A stretch of DNA of 64,000 bases from Linyphia triangularis (taxonomy: Eukaryota > Arthropoda > Arachnida > Araneae > Linyphiidae), in assembly GCA_963978545.1 (NCBI GenBank), contig OZ021722.1:107398442-107462441 (forward strand), read 5' to 3'. The position numbers were made by a program, and so were the translations under genes. The notes beneath the pieces are model-generated. The model ran no database searches. It was not told the origin of the DNA and saw nothing but the letters and a program-made list of their open reading frames with translations. Positions within the stretch are counted from its first letter, which is position 1, and every line of letters begins with the position of its first letter. This document shows, in pieces, positions 11,545 to 25,104 of the stretch.

Positions 11545-12412
11545 CGAAGAGAGTGTTCAATTTCACTATAATACTGATGACAATTTGTGCCATTTACTGT
11601 TTTTATATTTTCATCATTCATTTAGAAACTAGGGGTGTGGAACATCGCAAAACTTTCAATTACTTTATAATACTGATGTCAATTTGTGTTATTTACCGTT
11701 TTTTATTTTCATCTTTCATTTAGAAAAAATGGCCAGTTTGTTGATATTTTTTTAACTAATTCTTCCATGGATCTTTTTTTTTTTTTAAATAAAAAAAAAA
11801 AAAAAAACCTCAGCTAAATAGATGATTTTGTCGATATACTTTTTCATAATTCTTTTATAAGTCTTTCTTATAAGTGAAACTGATGAGAGGAGAAAAAATG
11901 ATCGTTGATGATGTATGCTCAATGAAATAGAACTCTGTGCTAAAGGCATTCGTTTTTCAACTTTTTACGCCATTAAAGCAATTTTCCTTGAATTTTGGAG
12001 GTATGGATGTTTAAAACACCTGAAGAGTCATTACCATAACGATTTTGGCAAAATCGTTGGAGCTGTTTTTTTAACAAATTCTGAAAAAAATTGATTTTTT
12101 TCAATGGCAGCTACCTTATTCGCATGCGCGATTTTGACGAAAACCTTAATGGTAGGTCCCAGAGCAATCACCAACTGGCACCCAAAATTTAAAGATCGTA
12201 GGTCTATTTGTTCTGGAGTTATGCTAACCACAGAGACACTGACACACACACAGACACAAATTTTTTTAGATCACTTTTTTGAAATCAGTATGTTCCATAA
12301 CGTGCAGAAATCCAAAAAAAAAAAAAAAAAAAAAAAAAAAATCGATTTTATTTTTTTGATCGAATGCTATACTTTCATTACCCTATGTATACATATGTGT
12401 AATTGAAAGTAC
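11545..12412 (+). repeat. interspersed element family A, copy 2 with duplicated 5' end
   Basis: The full element starts at AGGGGTGTGGAACATCGC (11631) and ends near 12412 at the palindrome with GTATACATATG. A second, partial copy of the first ~80 bp (TTTCACTATAATACTGATGA to the TTTAGAAACT before AGGGG) precedes it at 11545-11630, so the head is tandemly duplicated. It contains two long A/T homopolymer runs. Confidence 0.8.
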
Positions 12413-12638
12413 ATGCGTAATCAGCCTAGGGGAGGACCATTTCAAGGTGGATGCAGTTTTGGAAAATATTAAAGAGTTAGTTCTTGTTCAGGCAGCCATA
12501 TACCCATTTTGTTTTGGGGAACAAAGCACCGGATGTATTGTTTACATGGAAGTCAGTGATAGAGTGGGAAAAAAAAGGATTGTTGGGGGAACAGGAAAAA
12601 ATGACGTCACGAATTTTGGGGTCTATAATATTAACTTG

Positions 12639-12925
12639 GTGTGTGGAATATCGCACAAATTTCAATTTCACTACAATATTGGCCATTGTATTAAAATTTG
12701 ATACTGCGTTTACCGTTCTCATATTTTCACTTATTATAACAAAAATGGTCAGTTTGGCAACATAGTTGGCAATAATTTTTACTTGGGATAGAAAAAGGAA
12801 AACACGCCGAGATGGCAAAATTGGCGATGCTATTCGATAAATATTACATCGTCCTTTCTTGTGCATGAAACAGCAAAAAATCAATCGTTGATGGGCGATG
12901 CTTAAGGGAAGAGAGCTCTGCGTCC
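12639..12925 (+). repeat. interspersed element family A, copy 3 (5' part only)
   Basis: Begins GGTGTGTGGAATATCGCAC and follows the family for about 285 bp, then stops at a run of C after AGAGAGCTCTGCG. Diverged and 3'-truncated. Confidence 0.7.
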
Positions 12926-13150
12926 CCCCCCCCCCACGTAACCCAATCCATAATATTAAGCTTGTTATAAGGTTTACATTGTGTTGATCTAAGCTAACGG
13001 CTAAACGGCGAACTGCAAGATTTATTCGTATACTAGCGAGTACTTTAACACTGCCTGGTCAGAGTTTCAGATTTTCTTCCATTCGAGACGCAAAAGGATG
13101 TTCTTCGGTTTACGCTTAAAACTCGAGGAGGAAGAGTTTTTTTTTTTTTT

Positions 13151-14300
13151 ATCTTTCAATTACCCATATGTATATATAGGGTAATGAAAGTATAGCATTC
13201 GGTCAAAATTTTTTTTTTTTTTTTTTTTTTGTATTTCTCCACGTTTTGGAACATCGTGATTTCAAAAATGTGATATAGAAAAAATGTCTGTCTGTGTGTG
13301 TTTGTGGTCAGCATAACTACCGAGCAAATATACCTACTATACTCAAATTTGGTGTGCGGGTAGGGGATAGCATAGGGACCTACCATTAAGGTCTTCGTCA
13401 AAATCGCGCATGCGCATAAGGTAGCTGCCATTGAAAAATTCATGTTTTTCAGTATTTGCTAAAAAAAATTTATTAAAAGTTTTAGCTTCGAGATTTAAGA
13501 AAAAAATTTAAAGAATTTATTTTTATCATAAAGTATAAAAGAACGTTAAAAGCTATGTCAACGCTTATTTGAAAACACTTCAGGATAACTAAAAGTAACA
13601 TTTAAGAAATACAAAAAAAATTGGTTTGTTAAAATAATTTTTTGTGAACTCTTGTTGCAGTATGTATTTTAAGGGTAATTTATTCGACGGATATCTTAAT
13701 TAAGAAAACTTCAGTTTCCTAAAAAATTCGAAATTTAAGTTGAGTGTTTTTGTAGATTGAGGATTTCTACTTTTTATCACTCTAATGTGATATGTGTAGT
13801 GACAGTATTCAGTAAAAAAATATATATCTTTTGCATTTCTACACGTTTTAGAATATGCAGATTTTAAAAAGTCGTCTTGTTAAAAGTATCTGTGTTTAGC
13901 AAAACTCCCGAACTTACAATATTCAACTTTTGTATACGGGTTAGTGGTGGCCATGGTACTTGCCTTTGAGGCTTTCATCAAAATTACTTATGCGCATATG
14001 GTAAATGCCACTGGAAAATTGATGTCTTTCGGTAATTTCCAAAAAAAAAAGTTTGTAACGATTTTAATCAAAATCGCTGTGGTAAAGCCTTTTAAAGTGT
14101 TCCGTCGTCAAGAATTCAGGGAAAATGCATTAAAAGTTGAAAAATTACGCCGAAATTTCTTTTATTGAACATCGCCCATCAATGAATGTTTAACTTTTAT
14201 TTCTCTTATGAGAAAAGAAAATGCAATAATTGTCGAAAACTATATCTACAATATTGGCCATTTAGCGTTTTTTTCTTTTTTACTAACTGAAGAAATATTT
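13151..14300 (-). repeat. interspersed element family A, copy 4 (split)
   Basis: Minus-strand copy starting at the palindromic end (CAATTACCCATATGTATATA) and matching to about 13475. A second, more diverged match covers about 13785-14300 (GACAGTATTCAGTAAAA, CACGTTTTAGAATATGC, TTATGCGCATATGGTAAATG). Either two overlapping insertions or one copy with about 300 bp of foreign DNA between its parts. Confidence 0.65.
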
Positions 14301-14331
14301 CCAAACATATCAAGCCAAAATATGAATTAAC

Positions 14332-15690
14332 TAGCTGAATACCCGTGCTGCGCTACGAAATTTTACCATTAGAATTTTAGCGATCAAAAGACATTCATGT
14401 ATTCTACACTTCAGACGTTTGCTCCCATTTCGATCCCGACAAATTGATTTATCAAAATAGGAACTTTCCTTTGTTGACATTTTAAACGAAATTTATAATT
14501 GTGAATAGTAAACTGGAATAGTTTATTGTGTTTATGTTTGCTCTTAGTTCTAAATTTCAAAGTAGTAGCTGTATTGGAATTAAGTTAATTAGACATTAAG
14601 TTAATCCTCGTATAGTTTCAATGTTGCGTCGTCTTTTCATCCCTTAAAAATTCGTTAATCGATATTGGAATGACTTATTTTTTTAACATTTGCAAAAAAA
14701 TATCAGAAAAATGACTACATTGGAAGAGGAACATTCGGATATCCCTCGTTTGGAACATTTAACCCCTTTTCGACCCCTTAAAGCTGGTTAATCGAGAACA
14801 GAATAGCTTACTTTTTCTATGTTTAATCTTTTTTGACATTTGTACCAAATTTCCGAGTTGTTACAATATGGGAAGTGGTACATTCGAATATTCCTCGTTT
14901 GGAACGTTTAACCCCTTTTTGACCTCTTAAAGTGGGTTAATCGAGATCGGAATAGCTTTCTTTTTCTATGTTTACCATTGTTGACATTTGTACCAATTTT
15001 TAGAGTTTTGACCATATGGGAAGTGGTACATTCGAATATCCATCGTTTGGAACGTTTAACCCCTTTTTGACCTCTTAGAGTGGGTTAATCGAGATCGGAA
15101 TAACTTACTTTTTCTTCGTTTGTCTTTATTGATATTCTCACCAATTTTTAGAGTTGTGACGAAATGAGAAGTAGGACATTCGAATATTCCTCCCTCGTTT
15201 GGAACGTTTAACCCCTTTTCGAGCCCTTAAAGTGGGTTAATCGAGATCGGAATAGCTTACTTTTTCTAAGTTTACTATTGCTAATATTTGTACCAATTTT
15301 TAGAGTTGTGACCAAAGGGGAAGTAGGATATTCGAATATCCCTCGTTTGGAACGTTTAACCCCTTTTCGACCCTTAAAGTGTGTTAATCGAGATCGGAAT
15401 AGTTTACTTTTTCTATTTTTACCATTGTTGATATTTGTGCCAATTTTCAGAGTTGTGACTATGTGGGAAGTATTATTTTCGAATGTCCCCCGTTTGGAAC
15501 GTTTAACCCCTTTTCGACCCCTTAAAGTGGGTTAATCGAGATCGGAATAGTTTACTTTTTCTATTTTTACCATTGTTGATATTTGTGCCGATTTTCAGAG
15601 TTGTGACTATGTAGGAAGTGGGAGAATTAGTGATGAATGAGTCAGTGAGTGAGTGAGTGAGGGCTTTGCCTTATATATATAGAGATAAAT
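14332..15690 (+). mobile_element. mobile element with internal minisatellite
   Basis: Runs from AACTAGCTGAATACCCGTGC to a tail of GAGTGAGTGAGTGAGGGCTT followed by TATATATATAGAGAT. Elements beginning TAGCTG..CCCGTG and ending in a TATATATAGA tail occur in many invertebrate genomes, but I cannot assign the superfamily safely. Most of the body is the minisatellite described separately. No intact protein. Confidence 0.55.
14640..15605 (+). repeat. minisatellite, unit ~148 bp, six copies
   Basis: The phrase CGTTTGGAAC recurs at about 14748, 14896, 15044, 15196, 15344 and 15491, giving periods of 147-152 bp. Each unit also carries CGACCCCTTAAAGTGGGTTA, ATCGAGATCGGAATAG and an ATATTTGTACCAATTTT block. 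An 85-codon frame at 15278-15535 is a by-product of the repeats. Confidence 0.92.
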
Positions 15691-16365
15691 TTTACTTTGG
15701 CTATATCTTGTATTCTTATTGATGAAGTAACAAAGGTCAAGTACCGTTGTAAATCGTGGAAGGTCTTTATTAATTGTAAATGGTTTTTTTTTTTTTTTTT
15801 ATCATGAAGGGTCACCTACATATTAAAACTAAATCAAATTTTAAAAAGTTAATTGGCAACCTCATAATATTATACAATATTTACATTTAGAATCCAAATA
15901 TAACGTCTAAATTCCAAATTTCATGATTTTCCAATGAGTGGTTAGTTATTTAAAAGGTGTAAAAAAGGACTAATTAATGTTAAAAAGAAAATGTGTTTTT
16001 TTAGCCATAAATTGTTTATCAATTTTTGTTTTAAACGGTAACTTGTTAAAAGCCAAACATAAATAACATGCAACTTTAAAATAGAAACACACATATATTG
16101 CTTCCATTAGAATTATCCTGGTCGAAATCCCCTCCAGAATATTTTTCATTCCATTTTGACTTATAGTTTTCGATATTTTAGCAAAAACGTAAAAAAGCTC
16201 ACTTTTAGGGACCGGTTGAGAGATTACGTCATGAAGCACTCAAAACGTTTGCTTCTTCTTCACTTTAAAGAAATTTGCCTTCAAGATCGTCAAAAACACT
16301 TTCACTCATAAGTGACGTGTTTCTCAACATAATGAACTGAACTTTGGTATCTAGGGTAAACGAGA
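15690..16365 (-). repeat. repeat family L, copy 2
   Basis: Reverse-orientation match to 7060-7900, with the same CCGTTGTAAATCGTGGAAG region at the low-coordinate end and TATCTAGGGTAAACGAG at the high end. It carries a broken 89-codon frame only. Confidence 0.65.
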
Positions 16366-16389
16366 GAGAGAGTACGTTAGTCGATAGCG

Positions 16390-17235
<846 letters not shown>

Positions 17236-17282
17236 TAAATTCTTTGTTTTTATGGGTTTATACTATTATTTAATTTGCTTAC

Positions 17283-17468
17283 CTCTATGGCGATTGCGTC
17301 CTTTTGGTGTGCTCTCTTCTGGTGGCTGGGAAATGGGCTCTTTTGATGGAAGAGTCACGATCCGCACAAACTCGTGCCTAAATCTTGGATTGGACTCCGG
17401 AGCTCTCATCATGTCCTCCGCCGGAGAATTGGTCACTGGAGGCGCAATAGAAGACTTGGGCATTCCTC
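17283..17468 (-). CDS. exon B of secreted Ser/Thr/Pro-rich protein gene
   Basis: A 186-nt exon on the minus strand between a CTTCTGCTAG acceptor (ending 17469) and a strong AGAG|GTAAGC donor (GT at 17282-17281). It opens with GA, completing the codon left by exon A (C+GA = Arg), and closes with a single G, completed by exon C (G+AT = Asp). Both joints therefore keep the frame. The 61 full codons begin GMPKSSIAPPVTNSPAEDM and are rich in Pro, Ser, Glu and Arg, like the rest of the protein. No domain recognised. The phase agreement and both splice sites make this a confident exon even though it is short. Confidence 0.85.
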
Positions 17469-17489
17469 CTAGCAGAAGATAATTGTGGA

Positions 17490-18815
17490 TAATTAGCGGA
17501 ATGAACTATTATTAAAGTAATTTTTCCAATTTATTTTGTAGTTTGGAAAGTGTTGTTTTTCTATGTTTTGCTTTAACCCTCTGAGCGTCAAGGGAATGGG
17601 CGAAATTATACAGTTGTTTTCCCTACAATAATTTTTAAATTTTATTTCTGATCCAAATATATAATTTGTTTAAATTATTTTTTATTTATTTTGTTTTAAG
17701 TAGGTTTTAAACTATCATCCTAATAAAAAAAATTTAAAAAAATTTTATTTCACATTTTATTTATAAATTTAAAAAGGTTGTGTATTGCTGGAAAAACTGG
17801 GGATCAAATGACGGATATATACGCCAATGACCCTCAGAAGGTTGCCAATTTGTTGAGAGGTTATGTAGAACGGTAAGAGAACTTTGGTGTATGTAGTTCG
17901 TAACACACAAAAAACAACTAGGCGAGAGATTTTATAGGATTAATTTCAATTCAGTAAATTGCTTACAAAGTAGGTCAAACATATAATATGGGATTATTTC
18001 GAAAAAAACTTTAGCGAATGGGAGTCCCCCCCCCCCCAATAATCTCAATTCACTTCAGTGTATAAGTACTCGCGAAGAAATTGAAAGCAGCTGCTTGGAG
18101 GCAACCATTAGACTTCATAACTTTTTTTGGCTGACCATTTAACTGGGCACGTTTTTTTTTACAACATCTCGAGATGAAAGTATCAAAGTTATTTCTTTTC
18201 TTTAGGAAAAGGAACAATAACACAGATCCGTTCAATCATTTCAATCAGTCTGGTTTAAATTTCCAAATTCCGTAAGTATTTCTGTTGGATACAAATCCTC
18301 GTACACATTAAAACATAAAAAAAAGCACTTGCCCTAATCAAGCTGAGTAGAATAAAATAAAATGGCGATAATCATGAAAGTGTTAAAGTTGTAGCCCTGG
18401 CTAAAATTATAAAAATATCAACATCGAAATCATTCCCGGTAGGGAGGGGGGGGGGTATAGACACTGGTCTTGTTTTAATCAAACTAAGAAGAATGAAAAA
18501 AAAGAATGGCCAAAATTCATCCAAATTGTTTTAGCTGTAGGCCAGGCAAAATGTTTGGTCGCATCTAGAAAGATCAGAACAAAATTCCAGTAACTTCAAT
18601 GATTTTCAAAGGCACTTTTTGCCATGTTAACAATCATCTGATATTTATCGTCTTTTCACGACTTAAAATGTCAAACGTGATATTGTAACTATTGTTAAAA
18701 TAAAGCATGTAATTATTTCATGGGTACTGTTTCATGTTTTATTAATGAGAGGTTATAAAATTAATTTTGACTGAAGCGAAAACTTTTAATTAACACCTTT
18801 TAATTTATTAAAAAC
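17490..18815. other. intronic DNA, nothing recognised
   Basis: Lies in the intron between exons A and B. It contains poly(C) or poly(G) runs of 9-10 near 18027 and 18447. No frame, splice pair or shared repeat was noticed. Confidence 0.4.
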
Positions 18816-18819
18816 TAAG

Positions 18820-19312
18820 GGTGTGGAACATCGCACAACTTTCAATCACACTATAATACTGATGTCAATTTGTGTCATTTACCTTTTTTATATTCTTATC
18901 ATACATTTAGAAAAAATAGCCAGTTTGGCGATGTTTTTTGCTATAATTCTTATATGGGTGTTTAAAACAAAATCTTAGCCAAATTGTTAATTTTTGCGAT
19001 TTACCTTTCTATAATTCTTCTATAATACTTTCTTATAAGGGAAACTGAGGAGAGAGGAAAAAGCGATCGTCGATGAGGTATGCTCAAGGAAAGAGAACTC
19101 TATGTTAAAGGCATTCATTTTTCAACTTTTTAAGCGATTAAAACATCTTTACTGGAATTTCGTAGGTGGGGATGTTTAGAACACCTTAAGAGGCCTTACC
19201 GCAGCGATTTTGATCAAAATCATTAGAGGCGTTATTTAGCAATCATTGAAAAACATGATTTTTTCAATGAAAGCTACCTTACGCCGCATGCGCGATTTTG
19301 ACAAAAACCCTA
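18820..19312 (+). repeat. interspersed element family A, copy 5 (3'-truncated)
   Basis: Starts AAGGGTGTGGAACATCGCAC and follows the family through the GCATGCGCGATTTTGAC block, then leaves it near 19312, so the palindromic end is missing. Confidence 0.8.
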
Positions 19313-20193
19313 GACCCCTTTACAAATCCTATAATTCCAATCTTCCTGCCCTCTCCCCACTATTTACATTTTGGAATTGACTGTTTCATATCATCATGTC
19401 AAATATTAACTGATTGGAATTTTAAATTTTATTTGAGCTAACCAATGAGCGCCAAATTACAGCGATAATTTCTTATTTTAAAAGGATACCTTATTTGTAA
19501 TAATACCTCAACTAGAAATATTTTTAATAGTTTTTCAAGACAAAATTGGTAAGTATTTGTATAGGTAAAGTTTTTTTTAAAATGCGATTTCTCAAAACTA
19601 TATATTTTTCATTATTCATGTACCTTTTTCTCAGAAACTGCGCATACCATCTTCCTAAAATTTTTACCATATATTCCTTTTATGTATCTGTATATACTGA
19701 AGAGAAATTTTGTTTTTATTTTAAAAATATTTTTGTTTTGGCTTTTGTCGGCAAAAAAAATGTGTGACGTTTTAACAAATTTGAGTGATTTTCACGAAAA
19801 TTCAATTTAAAAAAAATGTAAATGAATTACAATCAAAAGCTAACTTCAGAAGACTAACAAGTGTGTGCTAAATACACAGAAAAAAGAATTAGGCTTCTAT
19901 GTTAATTACTTTCTGAGAAAAAGGCCCATGAAATATGCCTAATTAACATTACCGGTATAGTAGTTACTAACTTTTCCTAATTATTCTAACTATTAGAAAA
20001 CTCGAAAGGGAGGATTAGGAACATTACAACAACAACAACCCTTTTTCCCCGCGCACCGTTCTGACAAGCACTTGCTTCTCCAGTGAGGCAAAACTTTCTC
20101 AATCCTGACACTCTTAATGAGGTTCCTAATAAGTTTCAGATGTCAAGAATAAGTACGGTTTTTACCAAGAAAAATCTGAATGCTTATTTCGAT
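19313..20193. other. intronic AT-rich DNA
   Basis: No supported feature. A CAACAACAACAAC stretch near 20029-20040 resembles a retrotransposon tail but has no recognisable body. Confidence 0.4.
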
Positions 20194-20918
20194 TTAAGGG
20201 GGTCCGGTACCGAAAATAAAAAAAACTTTATTTATGTACATTTTTATGTCAAAAATTTATTTTATGTATGAGATGCTATTTATATATCTTTGAGAAAATG
20301 TTTTTTAAATATTGTATTTAGTTATTTAAAAAAAATTTAAAAACCAAGAAAAATCCATAGTAATTGATGTTTGCGTATTTTTATATAAGTCAAGAAAAAA
20401 TAAATTTTTTTTCAAAGTGAAAGCTTTATGTAATACATAATTATATAAAGAAAATTTTGTCTTCACAGAATTTTGATAGGTGAATTAAAAAAATTAAAAA
20501 AATTCTCAAAGTTAAAATATTGAAATTTTTGCTTTTTTTTATGTTATCTTTTACGCTAAATGTTATATTTTAAAACAGAATTAAAAAAATAAAATTCTGC
20601 GAAGACAAAATATTTAAAACTATATAAATTAAATGCTCCAAAAATTTGAATAGCTAATTATTTATGGTTCTGAAGATATATCGATTTGAATATGCAGCAT
20701 CTGTGAAAAACACTAGTGTTCGAAAAACGCACTTTAAGCAGACGCTTCAAGGTGTTACGCCCATTAGTGAGTTTAAATAACAGGTAATTTTGTGGCGTTC
20801 TTATTACAGGAGGAATAAGATAAAAACATCATTCTATTCAGGAATGTATGAACTATTTTTTAAGATCAGAAAAAAAAATTGGGATTTTTGAAAAAAATTC
20901 GGTACTGGACCCCCTTAA
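20194..20918 (+). mobile_element. TTAA MITE family C, copy 1
   Basis: Ends TTAAGGGGGTCCGGTACCGA and, reverse-complemented at the right, TTAAGGGGGTCCAGTACCGA, so inverted repeats of about 20 bp abut TTAA sites. The 725-bp body has no frame. Three further copies (23197-23929, 31905-32632, 52968-53697) keep the same length and the AAGCAGACGCTTCAAGG block, so the family moved fairly recently. TTAA targeting suggests mobilisation by a piggyBac-type transposase. This is inference. Confidence 0.88.
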
Positions 20919-21054
20919 TGAGTTTTATACAAGGGTAAACATACAGTTGTTCTCGAATCATTCACATTTATATAAATGATTAACTTTGTGATTTACATTA
21001 GTGATTAATTTGGGCAAGCTTCCGGTTCTAATGATAATTTGTCGACGGCAGATA

Positions 21055-21741
21055 TTTTTACTCTCAATTCCCCATATGTGTACATAGGGTAATAAAAGAA
21101 TACGATTCGATCAAAAACAAAATTTAGAATTTTTTTGTTTTGCAATTCTCCACGTTTAGGAACATCCTGATCTCAAAAAAGTGATCTAGAAAAAATGTAT
21201 CTCTGTATGTATGTGGTCAGCATAACTCCCAAGCAAACTAACCCTACGATGTTAAAATTCGACAAATTGACTTACGACCTACCATTAAGGTTTTCGCCAA
21301 AATCACGCATGCGAATTAGGTAGCTGCTATTGGAAAAAATAATGTTTTTCATTGATTGCTAAAAAAAGGATCTAACGATTTTTATCAAACTCGCGTTCTA
21401 AGCATCCCCCTCCGAAAATTCCGTAAAAATGCTAGAACGGCGTAAAAAGTTGAAAAACGAATGCCTTCAACACAGGGTTCTCTTTGCTTGAACGTAGCTC
21501 ATCAACGATCGTTTTTTCTCCTCTCCTCAGTTTCACTTATAAGAAAGGATAATATAAGAATTATCGAAAAGTATATAGCCCAAGTCATTATTATTATTAT
21601 AAAATGCAGTTATATAGCCAAACTGGTCATTTTTATAGAAATGAGTGAAAATAAAGAAATGGTTACACTATGTTAAATTTTACTGCAATGACCAAGATTA
21701 TATAGTGAGATTGAAAGTTGTGGGATGTTCCACACCCCTAG

Positions 21742-21742
<1 letters not shown>
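21055..21742 (-). repeat. interspersed element family A, copy 6
   Basis: Nearly complete minus-strand copy, from the palindromic CCCCATATGTGTACATAGGG end to GTTCCACACCCCTAGTTTT. It contains CATAACTCCCAAGCAAAC and GTTTTTCATTGATTGCTAAA. Confidence 0.85.
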
Positions 21743-21772
<30 letters not shown>

Positions 21773-21914
21773 CCAAAATTAAGATTCATTTTCCCTCTGT
21801 TTAATAAACTCATTTAGTTGGTCTCACTTTTTTTGGACTAATAAAGACATAAAACGGTTTTTGCTGTATTATTTTGGTGGAAACAATTATTATAATTTTA
21901 AAAAGTTATTATAT

Positions 21915-22379
21915 TGTTGCACAAATTGTCTGTATATATTGTAAATAGTGACGTATTATTTCAAAATTCTATTGTAATTTATTTTTATCTTATTTTATTT
22001 ATTAATTAATAGCGATTATACAAGTTAGAAAAAGGTGGCAACACCTAAAGCCATCGAGAAGTTTCGAGATATTTCTTTTCTATGAATTGGCTGGAAATTT
22101 CGAGAATGTCTCACGCGCTTGTATATAAAAGACTGGAGAACGGGAAAGTTTTCAGATTGACTTCGGAGTTCGTTGAAAGCTGATCGCTTTGTTTACCTAT
22201 TGGAGTGAGCTTGTATAATCGCTGAATTCGAAGTTATTTTTGTTGAAGCTTGTGTTGAAGCTTGAGAGTAATTAAACTGTTGCCTGTGAATAAATTTTGT
22301 GAGTTTCCTGAAGAGAGAATAAATATTTGTATACCGTGAAAACTGTGCCATCATTGCCTCAGTGGAGAAATTCGTAACA
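21915..22379 (+). mobile_element. solo LTR, family F (copy 1)
   Basis: 465 bp from TGTTGCACAAATTGTCTG to GAGAAATTCGTAACA, flanked by an exact 4-bp duplication, ATAT (21911-21914 and 22380-22383). It contains a core-promoter-like TGTATATAAAAGAC and downstream AATAAA motifs, as expected of an LTR with U3, R and U5. Three more copies lie at 48354-48816, 48895-49355 and 50087-50543. No pol or gag is attached. Confidence 0.92.
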
Positions 22380-22383
22380 ATAT

Positions 22384-22976
22384 TATCATTGTTTGAAAAT
22401 AGGATATTTTTTATGTTTCCTTTGAGAATAAAATAAGCAATCCACTACAATACAAACTTTTTACTTTCATTTACTTGAAACTAAATAAAATTTCCTACAT
22501 TGTAGAAAAAGATTACTGGGGTCTACAATTCATTTAAGGTTTAACTGTACTATTTATTTAATTGCTTGAAGCGGATTTCTGTTGAAAGAAGTATTTGTTT
22601 GTACACTTAAATGATTACATGGCTGGCTGAATTCCTGCAAGATGTATTAGAAAGCCAAATATTTACTTTACCATTAAATTGATCATGAAAGCATTTATTT
22701 AATTAAACTATGAATTTTAAACTACGTTTATCTCTTTATTAAAAATAAAAGCTGGAAAGATTTATACAATAATATTACAATTACCTATTGAAACATAATA
22801 TCCTTTAAAACAAATATTTGAGGTAAGAAATATTTTTTTCTGATTCACAAAACCTAATCAGCTGAAAAGAGTTGATATTTGTAACAAAAGATAGCTTTAC
22901 AACAAAAGAGGGTGAGGGTGATCGAAAATAAAATAAATATCGGGTTGAAACCATCGATATAAATAAACAACTGGAT
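22384..22976. other. intronic AT-rich DNA
   Basis: No gene or shared repeat identified. The AAATAAACAACTGGATAGAC phrase at the end (about 22960-22980) recurs inverted near 23985. Confidence 0.4.
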
Positions 22977-23196
22977 AGACTGCTTAACGCTGGGAAAATG
23001 AAGCCGTTGCCAGATGTCGTTGGTGGGATAAAAAAATACGGATTGCCGAGGATTGAAAATAAAATGTTGGGTTGTACACAGCAGAAATGTCAATGGTAGA
23101 CCTTAATTAGTAATAATGTGCAAAAAAAATATATACTCTAGCATTTTACAAGGTTTTTCGCATTTCCATCCAACTATAAAAGTGAATTGTGATTGG
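22977..23196 (+). repeat. repeat family J, copy 2
   Basis: Match to 3187-3395. Its right edge is cut by the insertion of the next TTAA MITE at the GATTGGTTAA site, the position where copy 1 reads GATTGATTAA. Confidence 0.65.
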
Positions 23197-23929
23197 TTAA
23201 GGGGGTCCGGTACCGAAAATAAAAATAAAAACTTTATTTATGTACATTTTTACGTCAAACATTTATTTTATGTATGAGATACTATTTATATATCTTTGAG
23301 AAAATGCTTTTTTAAATATTGTGTTTAGTTATTTAAAAAAAAATTAAAAACCAATAAAAATTCATAATAATTGATGTTTGCGTATTTTGATATAAGTCAA
23401 GAAAAAATAATTTTTTTTTCAAAGTGAAAGCTTTCTGTAATACATAATTATAGAGAAAAAAATGTGTCTTCACAAAATTTTGATAGGTGAATTAAAAAAT
23501 ATAAAACAATTCTCAAAGTTAAAATATTGAAATTTTTGCTTTTTTTTTTTATGTTATCTTTTACGCTAAATGGTATATTTTAAAACAGAATTAAAAAAAT
23601 AAAATTCTGCGAAGACAAAATATTTCAAACTATATAAATTAAATGCTTCAAAAATTTGAATAGCCAATTGTTAATGGTTCTGGAGATATATCGATTTGAA
23701 TATGCAACATCTGTGAAAAACACTAGTGCTCGAAAAATGCACTTTAAGCAGACGCTTCAAGGAGTTACGCCCATTAGTGATGTTTAAATCACGGGTAATT
23801 TTGTGTCGTTCTAATCACTGGAGGAATAAGATAAAAACATCATTCTCTTCAGGAATGTATGAACTATTTTTTAAAATCAGAAAAAAAAATTGGGATTTTT
23901 GAAAAAATTTTGGTACTGGACTCCCTTAA
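23197..23929 (+). mobile_element. TTAA MITE family C, copy 2
   Basis: Same ends and block order as copy 1, with TTAA at 23197-23200 and 23926-23929. Inserted into family J. Confidence 0.88.
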
Positions 23930-24196
23930 TCTTCCCACCAGCTTAGCAATCCCCGGCGCGTTTTTCTCTTTTCATTGACAATGGAGCAGTCTATCCAGTT
24001 GTTTATCTATATCGATGGTTGAAACGTGTCTTTTAAATCTACAGGCAAGAAACAATGAAATAAATAGAGAACGTAAGAGAAGGGGAGAGGGAGGGGGAGT
24101 GTTGGTTCGAAGGGATCAGAAGGCTTTAGCTTATTCCAATCTTAGAAATTTCGAGTTCATTATAGTAAAAAGAAAAAAAAAATCAATTTTCAACAA

Positions 24197-24930
24197 GGGG
24201 TGTGGAATATCGCACAACTTTCAATTACAATATAATATTGACATGGATTTGTGTCATTTACCATTTTTATACTTTCATCATTCATTTAGCAAAAATAGCC
24301 AGTTTGGCGATATTTTTTTTCTGCAATAACTCTTGTATGGTTCTTTAAAAAAAAGAAATCCTGCCAAAATGATGATTTTTGCGATATACTTTTCGATAAC
24401 TCGTATATTATCCTTTCTTATAAGTGAAACTGAGGAGAGAAGAATAAACGATCGCTTATGAGGTATGCTCAAGTAAAAAGAACAGTGTGTTAAAGGCATT
24501 CGTTTTTCAACTTTCTAAGCCATTAACAGGAATTTCGGAGGGGGGGGGGGATCTATAGAACACCTTAACAGGCATTACCACAGCGATTTCGAACAAAACC
24601 GTTAGAGCCGTTTTTAGCAATTACTAAGAAAAATAATTTTTTCAATGGCAGCTACCTTACGCGCATGCGCGATTTTGACGAAAACCTTAATGGTAGATCA
24701 TTGGGCCATCACCAACCTGCACACTAAATATGAATGTCATAGGTCATTTTATTCGGGAGTTATGCTGACCACGTACACACATACACAGAATCAGTTATTT
24801 TTTCTAGATCACTTTTTTGAGATAAGAATGTTCCAAAACGTAGAGAAATGCAATTTTGAGTACATTTTTTTTGGACCGAATACTATACTTTCATTACCCT
24901 ATGTATTCATATGGGTATTTAAAAGTAAAA
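24197..24930 (+). repeat. interspersed element family A, copy 7
   Basis: Full-length copy from GGGGTGTGGAATATCGCAC to the palindrome ending ATATGGGTATTTAAAAG. It includes the CGCGCATGCGCGATTTTGAC block. Confidence 0.85.
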
Positions 24931-25104
24931 AGTTAACATTCAGCAAAACTGTGTAAATGCAAGATGTTGGCTAGAAGTTACTTATTACTAAGTACAGTTA
25001 GTCTGCAAATTAATTTGTGCTAAAAGTTACAATTTACTTACACACTTTGAAAGCAAAGTGACATAATGTACAGTCTATTAAATAGTAATTTTTTTAATAG
25101 AAAC

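Noticed and set aside
12104..12406. Small protein recurring in several places (MAATLxACAILTKTLMVG at 12104, 13443 reverse, 24645)
   Set aside because: This frame is internal to family A copies. It ends in homopolymer-encoded Lys and is broken by stops in other copies, so conservation is of the repeat, not of a protein.
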